Assembly (NCBI RefSeq): GCF_007970465.1
Contig: NZ_CP042429.1
Span: forward strand, 2,604,001 to 2,668,000
DNA from: Corynebacterium nuruki S6-4
Lineage (GTDB): Bacteria; Actinomycetota; Actinomycetes; Mycobacteriales; Mycobacteriaceae
Reading direction: 5' to 3'
Length of the DNA stretch: 64,000 bases
Both the position numbers and the translations under genes were made by a program. The first letter of the stretch is position 1. Every line of letters starts with the position of its first letter. The notes beneath the pieces were generated by a model. That model was not told the origin of the DNA and did no database searches. It was given only the letters and a program-made list of their open reading frames with translations. This document shows, one piece after another, positions 13,204 to 22,442 of the stretch.

Positions 13204-14660
13204 AGGTACTCCTGGAGGCGGGGGCGGGTGCCCTGGATGACGAGGACGATGGACAGCAGGGACAGGACGAGGACGAGGGCGGTGGTCCGCTGGGCGGTCC
13301 CGCGGCTGTCGGACAGGAACTCGCGCAGGTCACCGCGGGACTGGTCGATGAGGTCCTGCAGGTCGCCGTCGAGGTTGTCGAAGGCGCGGCTGACGTTCGC
13401 CGGGCCGCTGTCCCCGAGCGTCGCGGCGACCGCGCCGGAGTAGTCACCGCGACGCAGCATCGCGGCCATCTGCGCGTGGGCACTGTCCCAGCCGCGGAGC
13501 TGCTCCCGGGCCTCGTCGATGCCGGCGTTCCCCGCGTCCCCGGCGAGGTCCCCGCGCAGCTGTTCGAGCCCGCCGTCGACGGCGGCGACCCGCTCCGAGA
13601 AGCTGGTCTGACTGTCCTGCGTCGCGTCCCGCTGCACCAGGCCGAGGATCTCGGTGGTGCGGGCCTGCTGGGCGTTGATCCGCAGGGACGTGAGCGTCTG
13701 CAGCGGCTGCGCCGCCCCGGTCACCCCACGGGATCCGGCGTTCCAGGTGGTCAGGGCCGACGCACCCGCCCACGCCAGGGCGATGATCATGAGGACGGTC
13801 GCCGCCAGGTAACCGGGGTTGAGCCGCCGGTTCGTCCAGGCGGACAGCCAGAACTGGGCGATGACCAGCAGGACCACCGCGGCGACGAGGCCGGAGAGGG
13901 CGAACCAGCTCGGTCTGGTCAGCGTCGACTGCCGGTCGGTGACCGCGGAACTGGTGATGTCGTAGAGCTCCGCCGCGGCGGGCAGGATCTCGTTCTGCAT
14001 CATGGTGGACGCCTGGGTGATGTAGGCGGCGCCCAACGGATAGCCCTGCCGGTTGTTCGCGCCCGCCTCGGTCACCATGCTGACGTACAGCGGCAGCTTC
14101 TCCTGGATCTCGAGGATGAGCGCCATCGGCCGGCTGCCGGGCTCGTCGATCCCCGCGGCGGCGCGCACGACGGCCCGGGACGCCGTGTCCAGCGCCTGCC
14201 GGTACTCCGGACGGGTGTCGGCGGTGCGCGACGAGTCGTCGAGGAAGCCCGAGGTGGCCACCGTGTCGGCGACGGACAGCGAGTTGTACAGCTCCTGGGA
14301 GGCGAACGACACCGGCTCGGTCTTGTTGACCAGTGTGTTCAGGTCGGACTGCCGGCTCGACGAGGACCACACCATGGCGCCGCCCGCGGCGAGGAGCGCC
14401 AGGGTGAGGACGATCGAGACCACGGTGAGCAGGCCCGGTGTCTCCGAGGTGAAGCGCAGGAAACGGCGGGGCGCCTCCACCAGCGGGGTGAAGATGTGGA
14501 GCCGGCGCACCCGGGTGTCCGGGGCGTCCTCGTCCATCCACCGGTCGGCGTCCCGCCGGGGGGAGGCCCCGCCGTTCACGGCACCGACGCCGGCCGCACC
14601 ACCGTGACCGGCATCACCCGGGGCGGGGCTGGTCGGCGCGACAGTTTCGGGGGCGGACAT
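13200..14660 (-). CDS. glnX: Membrane signalling protein GlnX
   Basis: A 486-residue four-helix membrane protein that in C. glutamicum links GlnH outside the membrane to PknG inside. Hydrophobic segments are visible at TVVSIVLTLALLAAGGAMVW, WFALSGLVAAVVLLVIAQFW, LAATVLMIIALAWAGA and TTALVLVLSLLSIVLVI. Two large polar regions between helices 1-2 and 3-4 probably face outward. The start at 14660 was chosen because TAGACT lies exactly 7 nt upstream, which fits a leaderless transcript; a longer reading would overlap the divergent ABC gene. It is the first gene of the operon, divergent from the ABC-2 transporter. Confidence 0.88.
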
Positions 14661-14703
14661 GTCGGTCAGTCTACCCTGCATCCGGTATGGCACGATGGCA
14701 GAC

Positions 14704-15642
14704 ATGATCGAGGTTGAATCACTGACGAAACGGTACGGTGCCGCCACCGCCGTGGAGGACCTGTCCTTCACGGTGGAGTCCGGCATCGTCACCGGCTTCC
14801 TGGGGCCCAACGGCGCCGGAAAGTCCACGACGATGAGGATGATCGTCGGTCTCGACCGGCCGACATCGGGTCGCGCGACCATCAACGGCGCCGCCTACGG
14901 CGAACTGGAGAAACCGTTGACCCAGGTCGGCACCCTGCTGGACGCCAAATGGGTCCACCCCAACCGCAGCGCCGCCAACCACCTGCGCTGGCTCGCCGCC
15001 GCCAACGGGATCGACCGGAAGCGGGTGGACGAGGTCCTCGGTCTGGTCGGCCTCTCCGACGTCGCCGGCCGGAAGGCCGGGAAGTTCTCCCTCGGCATGG
15101 GGCAGCGGCTGGGGCTCGCTGCGGCGCTGCTCGGCGACCCGGGCACGCTCATCCTCGACGAGCCGGTCAACGGCCTCGACCCGGAGGGTATCCGCTGGGT
15201 CCGTGACTTTGTGCGCCACCTGGCGTCGGAGGGTCGCACGGTCCTCATCAGCTCGCACCTGCTGTCCGAGATGTCGATGACCGCCGACCGGCTCGTCGTC
15301 ATCGGCCGCGGCCGGCTCGTGGCGGACACCACCACCCACGACTTCATCAGGAACTCCTCGGCGGCGACGACCGTGGTCCGGACCGATGCGGAGCACCTGC
15401 CGGAGCTGAAGAAGGCGCTCACGGCCGAGGGTGTCACCTTCACCGAATCCACCGACGACGACGGTCGGACGATCCTCGTCGCCGAGGAGCACGAGCCCGA
15501 CGACATCGGCCGGGTCGCGTTCAGTTACGGGGTGCTGCTGCTGGAGCTCGCCGAGCGCCGCGCCTCCCTGGAGGACGCCTTCATGCGCATGACCGGTGAT
15601 GCGGTCGACTACCAGTCCGTCGTCAACGGGGAGGGCAAGTGA
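14704..15642 (+). CDS. ABC-2 type transporter ATP-binding protein
   Basis: A 312-residue ATPase with Walker A GPNGAGKST (about 35-43), signature variant LGMGQRLGLA, Walker B LILDEPVNGLDP and the H-loop ISSHLLSEM. The LGMGQ signature is common in ATPases paired with ABC-2 membrane proteins for drug, bacteriocin or lipid export. An in-frame ATG nine bases upstream is an alternative start. The stop overlaps the permease start (TGATG), so the two form a transporter. The substrate is unknown, and there is no adjacent sensor kinase or biosynthetic gene. Confidence 0.88.
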   Translation: MIEVESLTKRYGAATAVEDLSFTVESGIVTGFLGPNGAGKSTTMRMIVGLDRPTSGRATINGAAYGELEKPLTQVGTLLDAKWVHPNRSAANHLRWLAAANGIDRKRVDEVLGLVGLSDVAGRKAGKFSLGMGQRLGLAAALLGDPGTLILDEPVNGLDPEGIRWVRDFVRHLASEGRTVLISSHLLSEMSMTADRLVVIGRGRLVADTTTHDFIRNSSAATTVVRTDAEHLPELKKALTAEGVTFTESTDDDGRTILVAEEHEPDDIGRVAFSYGVLLLELAERRASLEDAFMRMTGDAVDYQSVVNGEGK

Positions 15643-16457
15643 TGCTGGCACACACCATCAACGCGGAGTGGATCAAACTGCGGTCCACCCGGGGTATCTA
15701 CTGGACCAGCGCGCTCGTCGTGCTGCTGTCCGTCGGCCTCTCCGCCTTTATCGGGTGGGCGAACGGCATGGGCATGCAGTCCGCGCTCGACGACAACGAC
15801 ACCGGCTTCCTGGCCACCGCCGGGAACCTGTTCACCTTCTCCGCCGGGCAGGCCGGCCTGCTGTCCTTCGGTTCCATGGTGATCATGATCCAGGCGGTGC
15901 TCACCGTCACCGGCGACTACGGGAACTCCACGGTGAAACTGTCGGTGCTGGCGGCGCCGGCACGGTGGCAGGTGGCCGTGGCGAAGTTCCTGGTCTACGG
16001 CGCCCTCGCCGTGGTCCTGGCCCTGATCTCCGCCGTCGTCAGTGCGGTGCTGGGCCACGCGCTCGCCGCCGGCCAGCTCGACGACCCCTCGATCGCCGAC
16101 GGCATGGCCCTGTCGGCCGATGACGCCTGGAAGACCATCGGCATGATCGTCGTCTACGTCCTCGGCGCGGTCGCACTGTGCACCGGGGTCGGCTACCTCG
16201 TCCGCCGGACGGCCGGGGCGATGGCGATCGTGCTGCTGTGGGTGCTGGTGCTGGAGGACCTCACCGGTCTGCTGCCGGATTCGGTCAGCCGGTACATCAC
16301 ACCGTTCCTGCCGTTCAAGAACATCAGCGCCGCGATCTCCGGCAACGATCTGGAGCACGCCCCGTGGGGGCAGGGCGGCTCGCTGATCTACTACGTCGTG
16401 ATCTGCCTGGTGATCTTCGTCGGCGGCATCGTCGCACTGCGGAAGCGGGACGCCTGA
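15642..16457 (+). CDS. ABC-2 type transporter permease
   Basis: A 271-residue integral membrane protein with about six hydrophobic segments (for example IYWTSALVVLLSVGLSAFIG, FGSMVIMIQAVLTVTGDYG, AVVLALISAVVSAVLG, GMIVVYVLGAVALCTGVGYL, AIVLLWVLVLEDL, LIYYVVICLVIFVGGIVAL). The N-terminal INAEWIKLRSTRG motif is typical of ABC-2 permeases paired with such ATPases. It is coupled to the upstream ATPase by start/stop overlap. Function is export or membrane remodelling of an unknown substrate. Confidence 0.85.
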   Translation: MLAHTINAEWIKLRSTRGIYWTSALVVLLSVGLSAFIGWANGMGMQSALDDNDTGFLATAGNLFTFSAGQAGLLSFGSMVIMIQAVLTVTGDYGNSTVKLSVLAAPARWQVAVAKFLVYGALAVVLALISAVVSAVLGHALAAGQLDDPSIADGMALSADDAWKTIGMIVVYVLGAVALCTGVGYLVRRTAGAMAIVLLWVLVLEDLTGLLPDSVSRYITPFLPFKNISAAISGNDLEHAPWGQGGSLIYYVVICLVIFVGGIVALRKRDA

Positions 16458-16506
16458 CCGGTCCTGTCCCGGCTCTGTGCCGGGGCACCGCGTAGAGTGG
16501 CTCCCC

Positions 16507-17727
16507 GTGACCGACACTGTTCGACCGCGAAAGAACCCGCTCCCGTTCGCGATGCTGCTGGGCATCGCCCTGCTGTCCACTGCGGGCCCGTTCGGCACGG
16601 ACATGTACCTGCCGAGCCTCCCGGAGATCGGCCGGGACCTGGCTGTCGGCGATTCGTCGGTGCAGCTCACCATCACCGGCTTCATGGTCGGGATGGCGCT
16701 CGGCCAGCTGGTGATGGGGCCGCTGTCGGACCGGGTGGGCCGGCACCGGATGCTCGCCACGGCCACGGTCGTGTGGCTCGTCGCCTCCGTCGTCTGTGCG
16801 CTCGTCCCGGGTGTCGGACTGTTCATCGTCGCCCGGTTCTTCCAGGGGGCCGCGGGCGGGACCTGCGTCATGCTCGGCCGGTCGATGATCTCCGACCGGA
16901 CCTCCGGGGCGGGGGCCGCCCGGGCACTGTCGACGATGATGGTCTTCACCGCCGTCGCACCGATCCTGGCCCCCGTCGTCGGGGACGCGGTCGCGGGACT
17001 GGGCAGCTGGCGGACCGTCTTCTGGGTCCTCGCCGTCGTCGGGGCCGTGGAATTCGTCGTCGCCCTCGCCCTGCCGGAGACCCTGCCGGCGGAGCGCCGG
17101 GCCACCGGATCGCTCGGCGAGGTCTACCGGCGGATGGGCGGGCTGCTGCGTATCCCGGCCTTCCTCGGCCACCTGGTGGCCTTCGCCATCGGTTTCGGGG
17201 CGTTCTTCAGCTTCATCTCCGGCTCGTCCTTCGTCCTCCAGGAGCAGCTCGGACTGTCGTCGCAGGTCTTCAGCTTCGTCTTCGCGGGGAATGCGGTCGC
17301 CCTGGTGGTGACCAACCTCGTCAACGCGCAGGTGGTGGAGCGGTTCGGCCCGGCGACGATGCAGCGGACCGGACAGACCCTGCTGGTCCTCGGGGCGGTG
17401 GCCCTGCTCATCGTCGCTCTGACAGCGCCGTCGGTGCCGGCGGTGGTGGTGTGCACCGCGGTCGTCACGGTGGGGACCGCCTTCAACATGGGCAATACGA
17501 CGGCTCTGGCGATGGACCTCGCCCAGGGGCGGTCGGGGGCCGGGTCGGCCCTGCTGGGGGCCGGGCAGTTCCTCATGGCCGGGGTGGTCTCACCGCTCGT
17601 CGGCCTGGGCGGGGACGGCCTGCTGACGATGGCCGTCGTCATGACGGTGTGCGCCGGCGTCGCCGGCGTCGCCGGCGTGGCGGGCCTGGTGGGCCGGCGG
17701 GGGAGCGCCGGGCCGGATCAGCGCTGA
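16507..17727 (+). CDS. MFS multidrug exporter, Bcr/CflA family
   Basis: A 406-residue, 12-helix major facilitator of the drug:H+ antiporter type. The N-terminal signature TDMYLPSLPEIGRDL and the loop GPLSDRVGRHRM are characteristic of Bcr/CflA-type exporters. Near its C-terminus, Ala-Gly-Val repeats are encoded by tandem 9-bp units. A TAGAGT -10 lies 8 nt before the GTG, so it may be leaderless; an in-frame GTG 30 bases upstream is less likely. It overlaps the convergent MarR gene by ten bases. The MarR gene has its own operator-like site, so direct regulation of this exporter is not shown by the sequence. Confidence 0.85.
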   Translation: MTDTVRPRKNPLPFAMLLGIALLSTAGPFGTDMYLPSLPEIGRDLAVGDSSVQLTITGFMVGMALGQLVMGPLSDRVGRHRMLATATVVWLVASVVCALVPGVGLFIVARFFQGAAGGTCVMLGRSMISDRTSGAGAARALSTMMVFTAVAPILAPVVGDAVAGLGSWRTVFWVLAVVGAVEFVVALALPETLPAERRATGSLGEVYRRMGGLLRIPAFLGHLVAFAIGFGAFFSFISGSSFVLQEQLGLSSQVFSFVFAGNAVALVVTNLVNAQVVERFGPATMQRTGQTLLVLGAVALLIVALTAPSVPAVVVCTAVVTVGTAFNMGNTTALAMDLAQGRSGAGSALLGAGQFLMAGVVSPLVGLGGDGLLTMAVVMTVCAGVAGVAGVAGLVGRRGSAGPDQR

Positions 17728-18284
17728 CGCTGCATGTCCTCGATGAGGCTCTCGGCGGCGACGGACAGGTTCCGCAGCGCCGGGACGCCGCGGCGCAGCT
17801 TCGCCAGGTCCCGGCCGTCCATCCGCTTGGCGGCCCGGGCGATGAGCAGTGCCCATTCGTCGGTGACGGAGTTCAGCAGCTCGATGCCCTCGTCGGACAG
17901 GAACAGGTCCTGGGCGCGGCGGTCCTGGTCGTTGGCGCGGCGGATCACCAGACCGGAGTTGATGAGCCGGCGGACGGTGGCGGAGACGTTGGAGGCCCGC
18001 AGGAAGCGCAGTCGCGCGATGTCCGAGACGCCGCAACCCGGGTGCTGGGAGATGAAGTGCAGCACCTCGATCTCGGACTGGGAGACGGACAGCTTCTGGT
18101 TGGGACGGTCCATGAGGCGGCGCAGTGCCGAGAGGAAGTCGTAGACCGCCGAGGCGATCTCGGAGACATCGACATCGGGCAGGATCTCGGGGGCCCGGTG
18201 GCCGGTGATCCTGTCGTGTGCGTCGGAGCCGCGGTCGTGTGCCATGAGCTCGTCGTCGAGATCGTCGACGGTGTTGCCGGTCAT
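17718..18284 (-). CDS. MarR-family transcriptional regulator
   Basis: A 188-residue MarR protein. An acidic N-terminal extension of about 45 residues precedes the winged helix (SQSEIEVLHFISQHPGCGVSDIARLRF, ASNVSATVRRLINSGLVIRR, wing DQDRRAQDLFLSDEG). The start at 18284 is supported by AAGGAG seven bases upstream; a longer reading from 18311 lacks a site. Direct repeats just downstream of its own -10 box suggest autoregulation. It converges with the Bcr-type exporter, which is a plausible but unproven target. Confidence 0.85.
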   Translation of the reverse strand: MTGNTVDDLDDELMAHDRGSDAHDRITGHRAPEILPDVDVSEIASAVYDFLSALRRLMDRPNQKLSVSQSEIEVLHFISQHPGCGVSDIARLRFLRASNVSATVRRLINSGLVIRRANDQDRRAQDLFLSDEGIELLNSVTDEWALLIARAAKRMDGRDLAKLRRGVPALRNLSVAAESLIEDMQRQR

Positions 18285-18312
18285 AGTGCGCTCCTTGGTT
18301 TTCGGCGACAAT

Positions 18313-18349
18313 ACGTGTTCTACCTAACGTGTTCTTCAGGCTATTGTAG
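18313..18349 (-). promoter_or_regulatory. marR promoter with direct-repeat operator
   Basis: On the minus strand a -10 TACAAT (18344-18349) is followed by two copies of AGAACACGT (18327-18335 and 18313-18321) spaced 14 bases apart, start to start. They lie between the promoter and the ribosome binding site, where a bound repressor would block transcription. Confidence 0.45.
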
Positions 18350-18354
18350 GGCAC

Positions 18355-19932
18355 TCACTGCAGAGCGGAGGTGAGACGGGCGACGTTGTCGGTGTACCGC
18401 CGCCACCAGTTGCGCCGGCTCCAGCGTTCCGCGGTGAGCTCCCGGCTGGCCTCCCGGTAGGCGTCGGTGAGGGTGACGAGCCGGTCGAGCAGCGACCCCT
18501 CCAGCGACATCAGGGTCACCTCGTAGTTGAGCTCGAAGGAGCGCATGTCCATGTTCGAGGAGCCGACGAGCACCACGTCGTCGTCGGCGACCGCGTACTT
18601 GGAGTGCAGCACCGCCGGGTAGGGGTACTGGTGGATCCGGACGCCGGCGTGCAGCAGCTCGGCGTAGTAGGAGGACTGGGCGTGGTCCACCAGCGCCTGG
18701 TCGGCCTTCTCCGAGACGAAGAGTTCGACGTCCACCCCGCGGTAGGAGGCGGTGGTCACGGCGTCCAGCAGGGACTCGTCGGGGATGAAGTAGGGGCTGA
18801 CGAGGATCAGCCGCTCCTTGGCGTGGTGCGCCACCGACGTGAACAGCCGGAGGTTGGGGGCGGTGGTGAAGCCGGGGCCCGAGGGGATGAGCTGGAGGAC
18901 GTCGGAGCCGGAGGTGGGCGAGTCGTCGCCGAACATCTCCCCGGCGTCGAGCTGCCGGGTGGCCTCGGTCGGGGTGAGCACGTCGATCATCTCGTCGGAC
19001 TCGGTGAACCAGTCCACCGCGAAGATCGAGTTGAGCATCGAGACGACCGGCCCGGTGAGTTCCACCATCAGATCGATCCAGTGGCGGCCCTCCCTGACGT
19101 TCCCCTTCATCAGGTAGGAGGAGTCGATCATGTTCTGGCTCCCCATGAACCCGGTGTGCCCGTCGACGACCAGGATCTTGCGGTGGTTGCGCAGGTCGGG
19201 GCGGCGGAAGCGCCACCGCCACGGCTGCAGCGGGAGGGTGACCATCCACTGCACGCCGATGGCGTCCAGCCGTTTGCCGAGCGTCATGTAGCCGGGGTAC
19301 TTCCAGCTGCCGACATGGTCGAACAGGTACCGGACCGTCACCCCGCGCTGCACGGCGCGCTCCAGGGCCCGGAAGAGGACGTCGGTGGTGCTGTCCCAGG
19401 AGGTGATGTAGATCTGGCAGTTGACGTACTTCTCCGCCTTGTCGATGACCTCGGCCATCCGCCGGATCGTGGCATCGTAGTCGGCGTGGACCGCCACCAC
19501 CGTCCCGGAGGTCGCGGGCATCGCCGTGAGATGACGGTTGAGCCGCACCATGCTCACCAGCTCGTCGGACAGGGCATGCCCGTCCGGGATGTCCGGCTCG
19601 TCGTGGCTGACCGTGCGGATCTGCTCGTTCGCCGTGTTCTGGATGCGGTGCCGGCGGCGGTTGATCGCCGGGGAACCGATGAGCATGAACAGCACGATGC
19701 CGATGAACGGCAGCAGGAAGATCGCCAGCAGCCACGCCATCGCGCTCGTCGGACGCCGCTGCGAGGGCACGTAGCCCAGCGCGACGATCTTCAGGGTGAA
19801 GTCCAGCAGGACCAGCACCCACTGCCACCACGACATGCCGGCGGTGAGGAGATTGCCGAACAGGGTGAACCCCCAGGTGTCCGGGGTGATGAACGACCAG
19901 ACCTCGCCGAGGCCGTTCCAGAACACGTCCAC
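18355..19932 (-). CDS. Cardiolipin synthase (phospholipase D family)
   Basis: Makes cardiolipin by phosphatidyl transfer at the membrane. The 525-residue protein has two N-terminal membrane helices (LLTAGMSWWQWVLVLLDF; MAWLLAIFLLPFIGIVLFML) and two PLD catalytic motifs, HRKILVVDGHTGFMGSQNM and LHSKYAVADDDVVLVGSSNM. Only the two HxKxxxxD motifs mark a complete bacterial Cls. GTG at 19932 is preferred because GGAG lies six bases upstream and the site follows the xth stop by ten bases; a longer reading would overlap xth. Probably co-transcribed with def-GNAT-xth. Confidence 0.9.
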   Translation of the reverse strand: MDVFWNGLGEVWSFITPDTWGFTLFGNLLTAGMSWWQWVLVLLDFTLKIVALGYVPSQRRPTSAMAWLLAIFLLPFIGIVLFMLIGSPAINRRRHRIQNTANEQIRTVSHDEPDIPDGHALSDELVSMVRLNRHLTAMPATSGTVVAVHADYDATIRRMAEVIDKAEKYVNCQIYITSWDSTTDVLFRALERAVQRGVTVRYLFDHVGSWKYPGYMTLGKRLDAIGVQWMVTLPLQPWRWRFRRPDLRNHRKILVVDGHTGFMGSQNMIDSSYLMKGNVREGRHWIDLMVELTGPVVSMLNSIFAVDWFTESDEMIDVLTPTEATRQLDAGEMFGDDSPTSGSDVLQLIPSGPGFTTAPNLRLFTSVAHHAKERLILVSPYFIPDESLLDAVTTASYRGVDVELFVSEKADQALVDHAQSSYYAELLHAGVRIHQYPYPAVLHSKYAVADDDVVLVGSSNMDMRSFELNYEVTLMSLEGSLLDRLVTLTDAYREASRELTAERWSRRNWWRRYTDNVARLTSALQ

Positions 19933-19942
19933 GTCCGGCTCC

Positions 19943-20701
19943 TCAGCGGTAGTCCACGATGACCGGGGCATGGTCTGAGGCGCCCCGGCCGCGCCGTTCG
20001 TCGACGTCGATCTCCGCGGCACCGGGCTCCAGGCCCCGGCTGTACTGGAGGTCGATGCGGACGCCCTGCCCCTTCGGGAACCGCATCGCCTGGTAGTCCC
20101 AGTAGGAGTACCGGCCGCGCAGTCCCGCGGTGGCCTCGGTCAGTCCGGCGTCGACCAGCGCACGCAGCGCGGCACGTTCCCGCGGGGTCACATGGGTACT
20201 GCCGGTGAACAGCGCCGGATCCCACACATCCTCGTCGGTGGGGATGACGTTGAAGTCGCCGGTGACCACCAGGGAGCCGCTGCCGGCGCGGGCGTAGGAC
20301 GCCAGGGCGGCGAGGAAGTCGAGCTTGTAGGTGAAATGCCGGTCGTGGATCTCCCGGCCGTTCGGGACGTACAGGCTCCAGACCTCCGCACCGCCGCAGG
20401 TGGCGCCGATCGCCCGCGGTTCGCGGGCCTGGGCGGCGTCCGGATCCTTGGCGAAACCGGGCTGGCCGAAGTCGGTGCGGACCCCGTCGAGACCGACCCG
20501 CGACAGCAGCGCCACCCCGTTGAAGGACCCGTCACCGCAGTGGGCCTGGGCGTACCCGGTGTCGGAGAAGTCGGGGAACTGTGCGTCCGTGCACTTGGTC
20601 TCCTGCAGACAGAGGACGTCGACGTCCGCACGGGCGAGAAAGTCCCGGACCCGGGCTTCCCTGGTCCGGACGGAGTTGATGTTCCACGTGGCAATGCGCA
20701 T
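19943..20701 (-). CDS. xth: Exodeoxyribonuclease III (Xth)
   Basis: AP endonuclease and 3'-5' exonuclease of base excision repair. The 252-residue protein has the EEP-family motifs: WNINSVR at the N-terminus, LCLQETK with the metal-binding glutamate, VTGDFNVIPTDEDVWDP and the C-terminal SDHAPVIVDY. A -10 TAGTGT is exactly 7 nt upstream of the ATG, suggesting a leaderless message separate from the upstream gene. It occupies the same position next to a GNAT gene and def as xthA (Rv0427c) in M. tuberculosis. Confidence 0.95.
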   Translation of the reverse strand: MRIATWNINSVRTREARVRDFLARADVDVLCLQETKCTDAQFPDFSDTGYAQAHCGDGSFNGVALLSRVGLDGVRTDFGQPGFAKDPDAAQAREPRAIGATCGGAEVWSLYVPNGREIHDRHFTYKLDFLAALASYARAGSGSLVVTGDFNVIPTDEDVWDPALFTGSTHVTPRERAALRALVDAGLTEATAGLRGRYSYWDYQAMRFPKGQGVRIDLQYSRGLEPGAAEIDVDERRGRGASDHAPVIVDYR

Positions 20702-20704
20702 GCC

Positions 20705-21784
20705 CTACACACTATCCGGCGGCGTGGCGGGAAGGGTCAGGCAGCGGTGCCGGTGGTGCTCGGTGAAGCCCAGACCGTGGTACAGCGCCCGGCCCGCCGT
20801 ATTTGTGGCGATGACCTGCAGGTAACTCTCGTCGGCGCCACGGTCGGCCCCCCAGTGCAGCATGGCGGTGCCGAGCAGGGTGCCGAGCCCGCGGCGGCGC
20901 CAGTCGGGGGAGACCTCCACCGCCGAGTAACCGAGGAACCGGCGTCCGCCGCCGGTGGTGACGGTACCGCGGGTGACCGCGACGAGTTCACCGTCGATGC
21001 TCAACCGGGCGAAGCCGAGATGGCCGTCGAGCCGGCGGCACAGCAGCCGCAGCGCGTGCTCCGGCAGGGCCCGGCCCCGGAAGTGGTAGAGCGCGAGCCA
21101 GTCGTCGTCGGGCTGGTCGTCGACCCGGATCTCGGCGTGCAGCGGATTGTCCGGCAGCTCGGGCAGATCGCCGTCGAGGTCACGGGTCATGACGATGATC
21201 TCGGGGCCGCGGACCGCGCCGGGCAGCGCCAGCAGCGGTTCGGCGGGCCGGCTGATCCGGTCGGGCAGCAGCAGCCGGGTGGGCAGGTCATGGGCGCGGT
21301 AGAAGGCCCGGATCTGTTCCAGCGGGACCGGCGTGGTGCCGGCCGACGGGCCGAGCGGCACCGCCGAGTTGGACCGCTCGGTGATGCCGTCACCGGCGCG
21401 GGCGAGCCAGCCGCCGATGTCCTCGTGGGCCAGACCGGGGAAGGCCTCCGCCGTGGCCTGCTCGACCGCGCGGATGTCCGAGGTGCGCACCGGTCGGGAG
21501 TGGAGGGTCTTGAGGACCACGACCGTGTCGGCGGGGATCTCGTGGACCACCCCGTCGCGGTCGCGCACGACCAGCGGATCCAGCGACTCCAGCACACCGA
21601 TGACGTCGGTGACCAGGGGGCGGCCGGACGCCGGGTTGAGGCCGCCGGCGAGCCGGCGGACGGTCGCCCGGGCACCGACCCGGACGCTCACCGGGTCGGT
21701 GTGGCGGGAGACCGGGAACGGCAGCCCGGTCTGCTCCGGTGGGCGGGCGCCGGCGTGGGCGCCGGACCAGGAGGTGTCACTCAT
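20705..21784 (-). CDS. GNAT acetyltransferase with N-terminal SH3-like domain (Rv0428c-like)
   Basis: A 359-residue protein. Residues about 30-100 form a small beta-rich region ([44 protein letters not shown]) like the SH3-like domain of Rv0428c. Residues about 230-350 are a GNAT domain with the acetyl-CoA loop [18 protein letters not shown] and the C-terminal [13 protein letters not shown]. The target is unknown. It sits between def and xth as in mycobacteria, and its start overlaps the end of def by eight bases. The conserved neighbourhood with peptide deformylase raises the idea of N-terminal protein modification, but this is only inference. Confidence 0.8.
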   Translation of the reverse strand: MSDTSWSGAHAGARPPEQTGLPFPVSRHTDPVSVRVGARATVRRLAGGLNPASGRPLVTDVIGVLESLDPLVVRDRDGVVHEIPADTVVVLKTLHSRPVRTSDIRAVEQATAEAFPGLAHEDIGGWLARAGDGITERSNSAVPLGPSAGTTPVPLEQIRAFYRAHDLPTRLLLPDRISRPAEPLLALPGAVRGPEIIVMTRDLDGDLPELPDNPLHAEIRVDDQPDDDWLALYHFRGRALPEHALRLLCRRLDGHLGFARLSIDGELVAVTRGTVTTGGGRRFLGYSAVEVSPDWRRRGLGTLLGTAMLHWGADRGADESYLQVIATNTAGRALYHGLGFTEHHRHRCLTLPATPPDSV

Positions 21785-22424
21785 CGTGGCCGAACGGGTC
21801 GGCGTCGGACCCGGGCAGCCAGGAGTTCCCCGGTACCGTCCACCCCTCGCGCTTCACCATCTTCTTCGCCTGGCGGGCGTAGCGGCCGATGAGCGTGTCG
21901 ATGTAGAGGTGGCCGTCGAGGTGGCCGGTCTCGTGCTGGAGGCAGCGGGCGAAGAAGCCGTAACCCTCCACGCTCACCGGCTCACCGTGCTCGTCGTAGC
22001 CGGTGACGCGGGCCCAGTCGGCCCGGCCGGTGGGGTAGTCGTAGCCGGGGACGGACAGGCAGCCCTCGACATCGTCGTCGGGGTCCGGCATGGTCTCCGG
22101 GATGTCGCCGGTCTCCAGGACCGGGTTGATGACGCACCCCTTGCGCATCGGGCCGCCGTCAGCCTCGATGTCGGCCTCGGACTTGCGGGTACCGTCGGGG
22201 CCGTCGACGTCGGGGCAGTGGTAGACGAACACCCGGAGACCCACCCCGACCTGATTCGCCGCCAGACCCACCCCGTTGGCCAGGTCGAGGGTCTCGTACA
22301 TGTCGGCGATGAGCCGACTGAGGTCGGATCCCTCGCCCAACTGGTCGGCGACCGGTTCGGCCACGGGTTCGGTGGGGCGGTGGAGGACAGGCTCGCCGCA
22401 GATGACGATGGGGAGAACGGACAT
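21777..22424 (-). CDS. def: Peptide deformylase (Def)
   Basis: Removes the formyl group from the N-terminus of nascent proteins. The 215-residue metalloenzyme has all three motifs: [18 protein letters not shown] with the metal-binding cysteine, and QHETGHLDG containing HExxH. An extension between motifs 1 and 2 and a C-terminal tail match actinobacterial type I enzymes. A -10 TATTCT lies exactly 7 nt before the ATG, so it is probably leaderless. It is the first gene of def-GNAT-xth-cls. Confidence 0.95.
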   Translation of the reverse strand: MSVLPIVICGEPVLHRPTEPVAEPVADQLGEGSDLSRLIADMYETLDLANGVGLAANQVGVGLRVFVYHCPDVDGPDGTRKSEADIEADGGPMRKGCVINPVLETGDIPETMPDPDDDVEGCLSVPGYDYPTGRADWARVTGYDEHGEPVSVEGYGFFARCLQHETGHLDGHLYIDTLIGRYARQAKKMVKREGWTVPGNSWLPGSDADPFGHDE

Positions 22425-22442
22425 GGCGTCCAGAATAACCCG

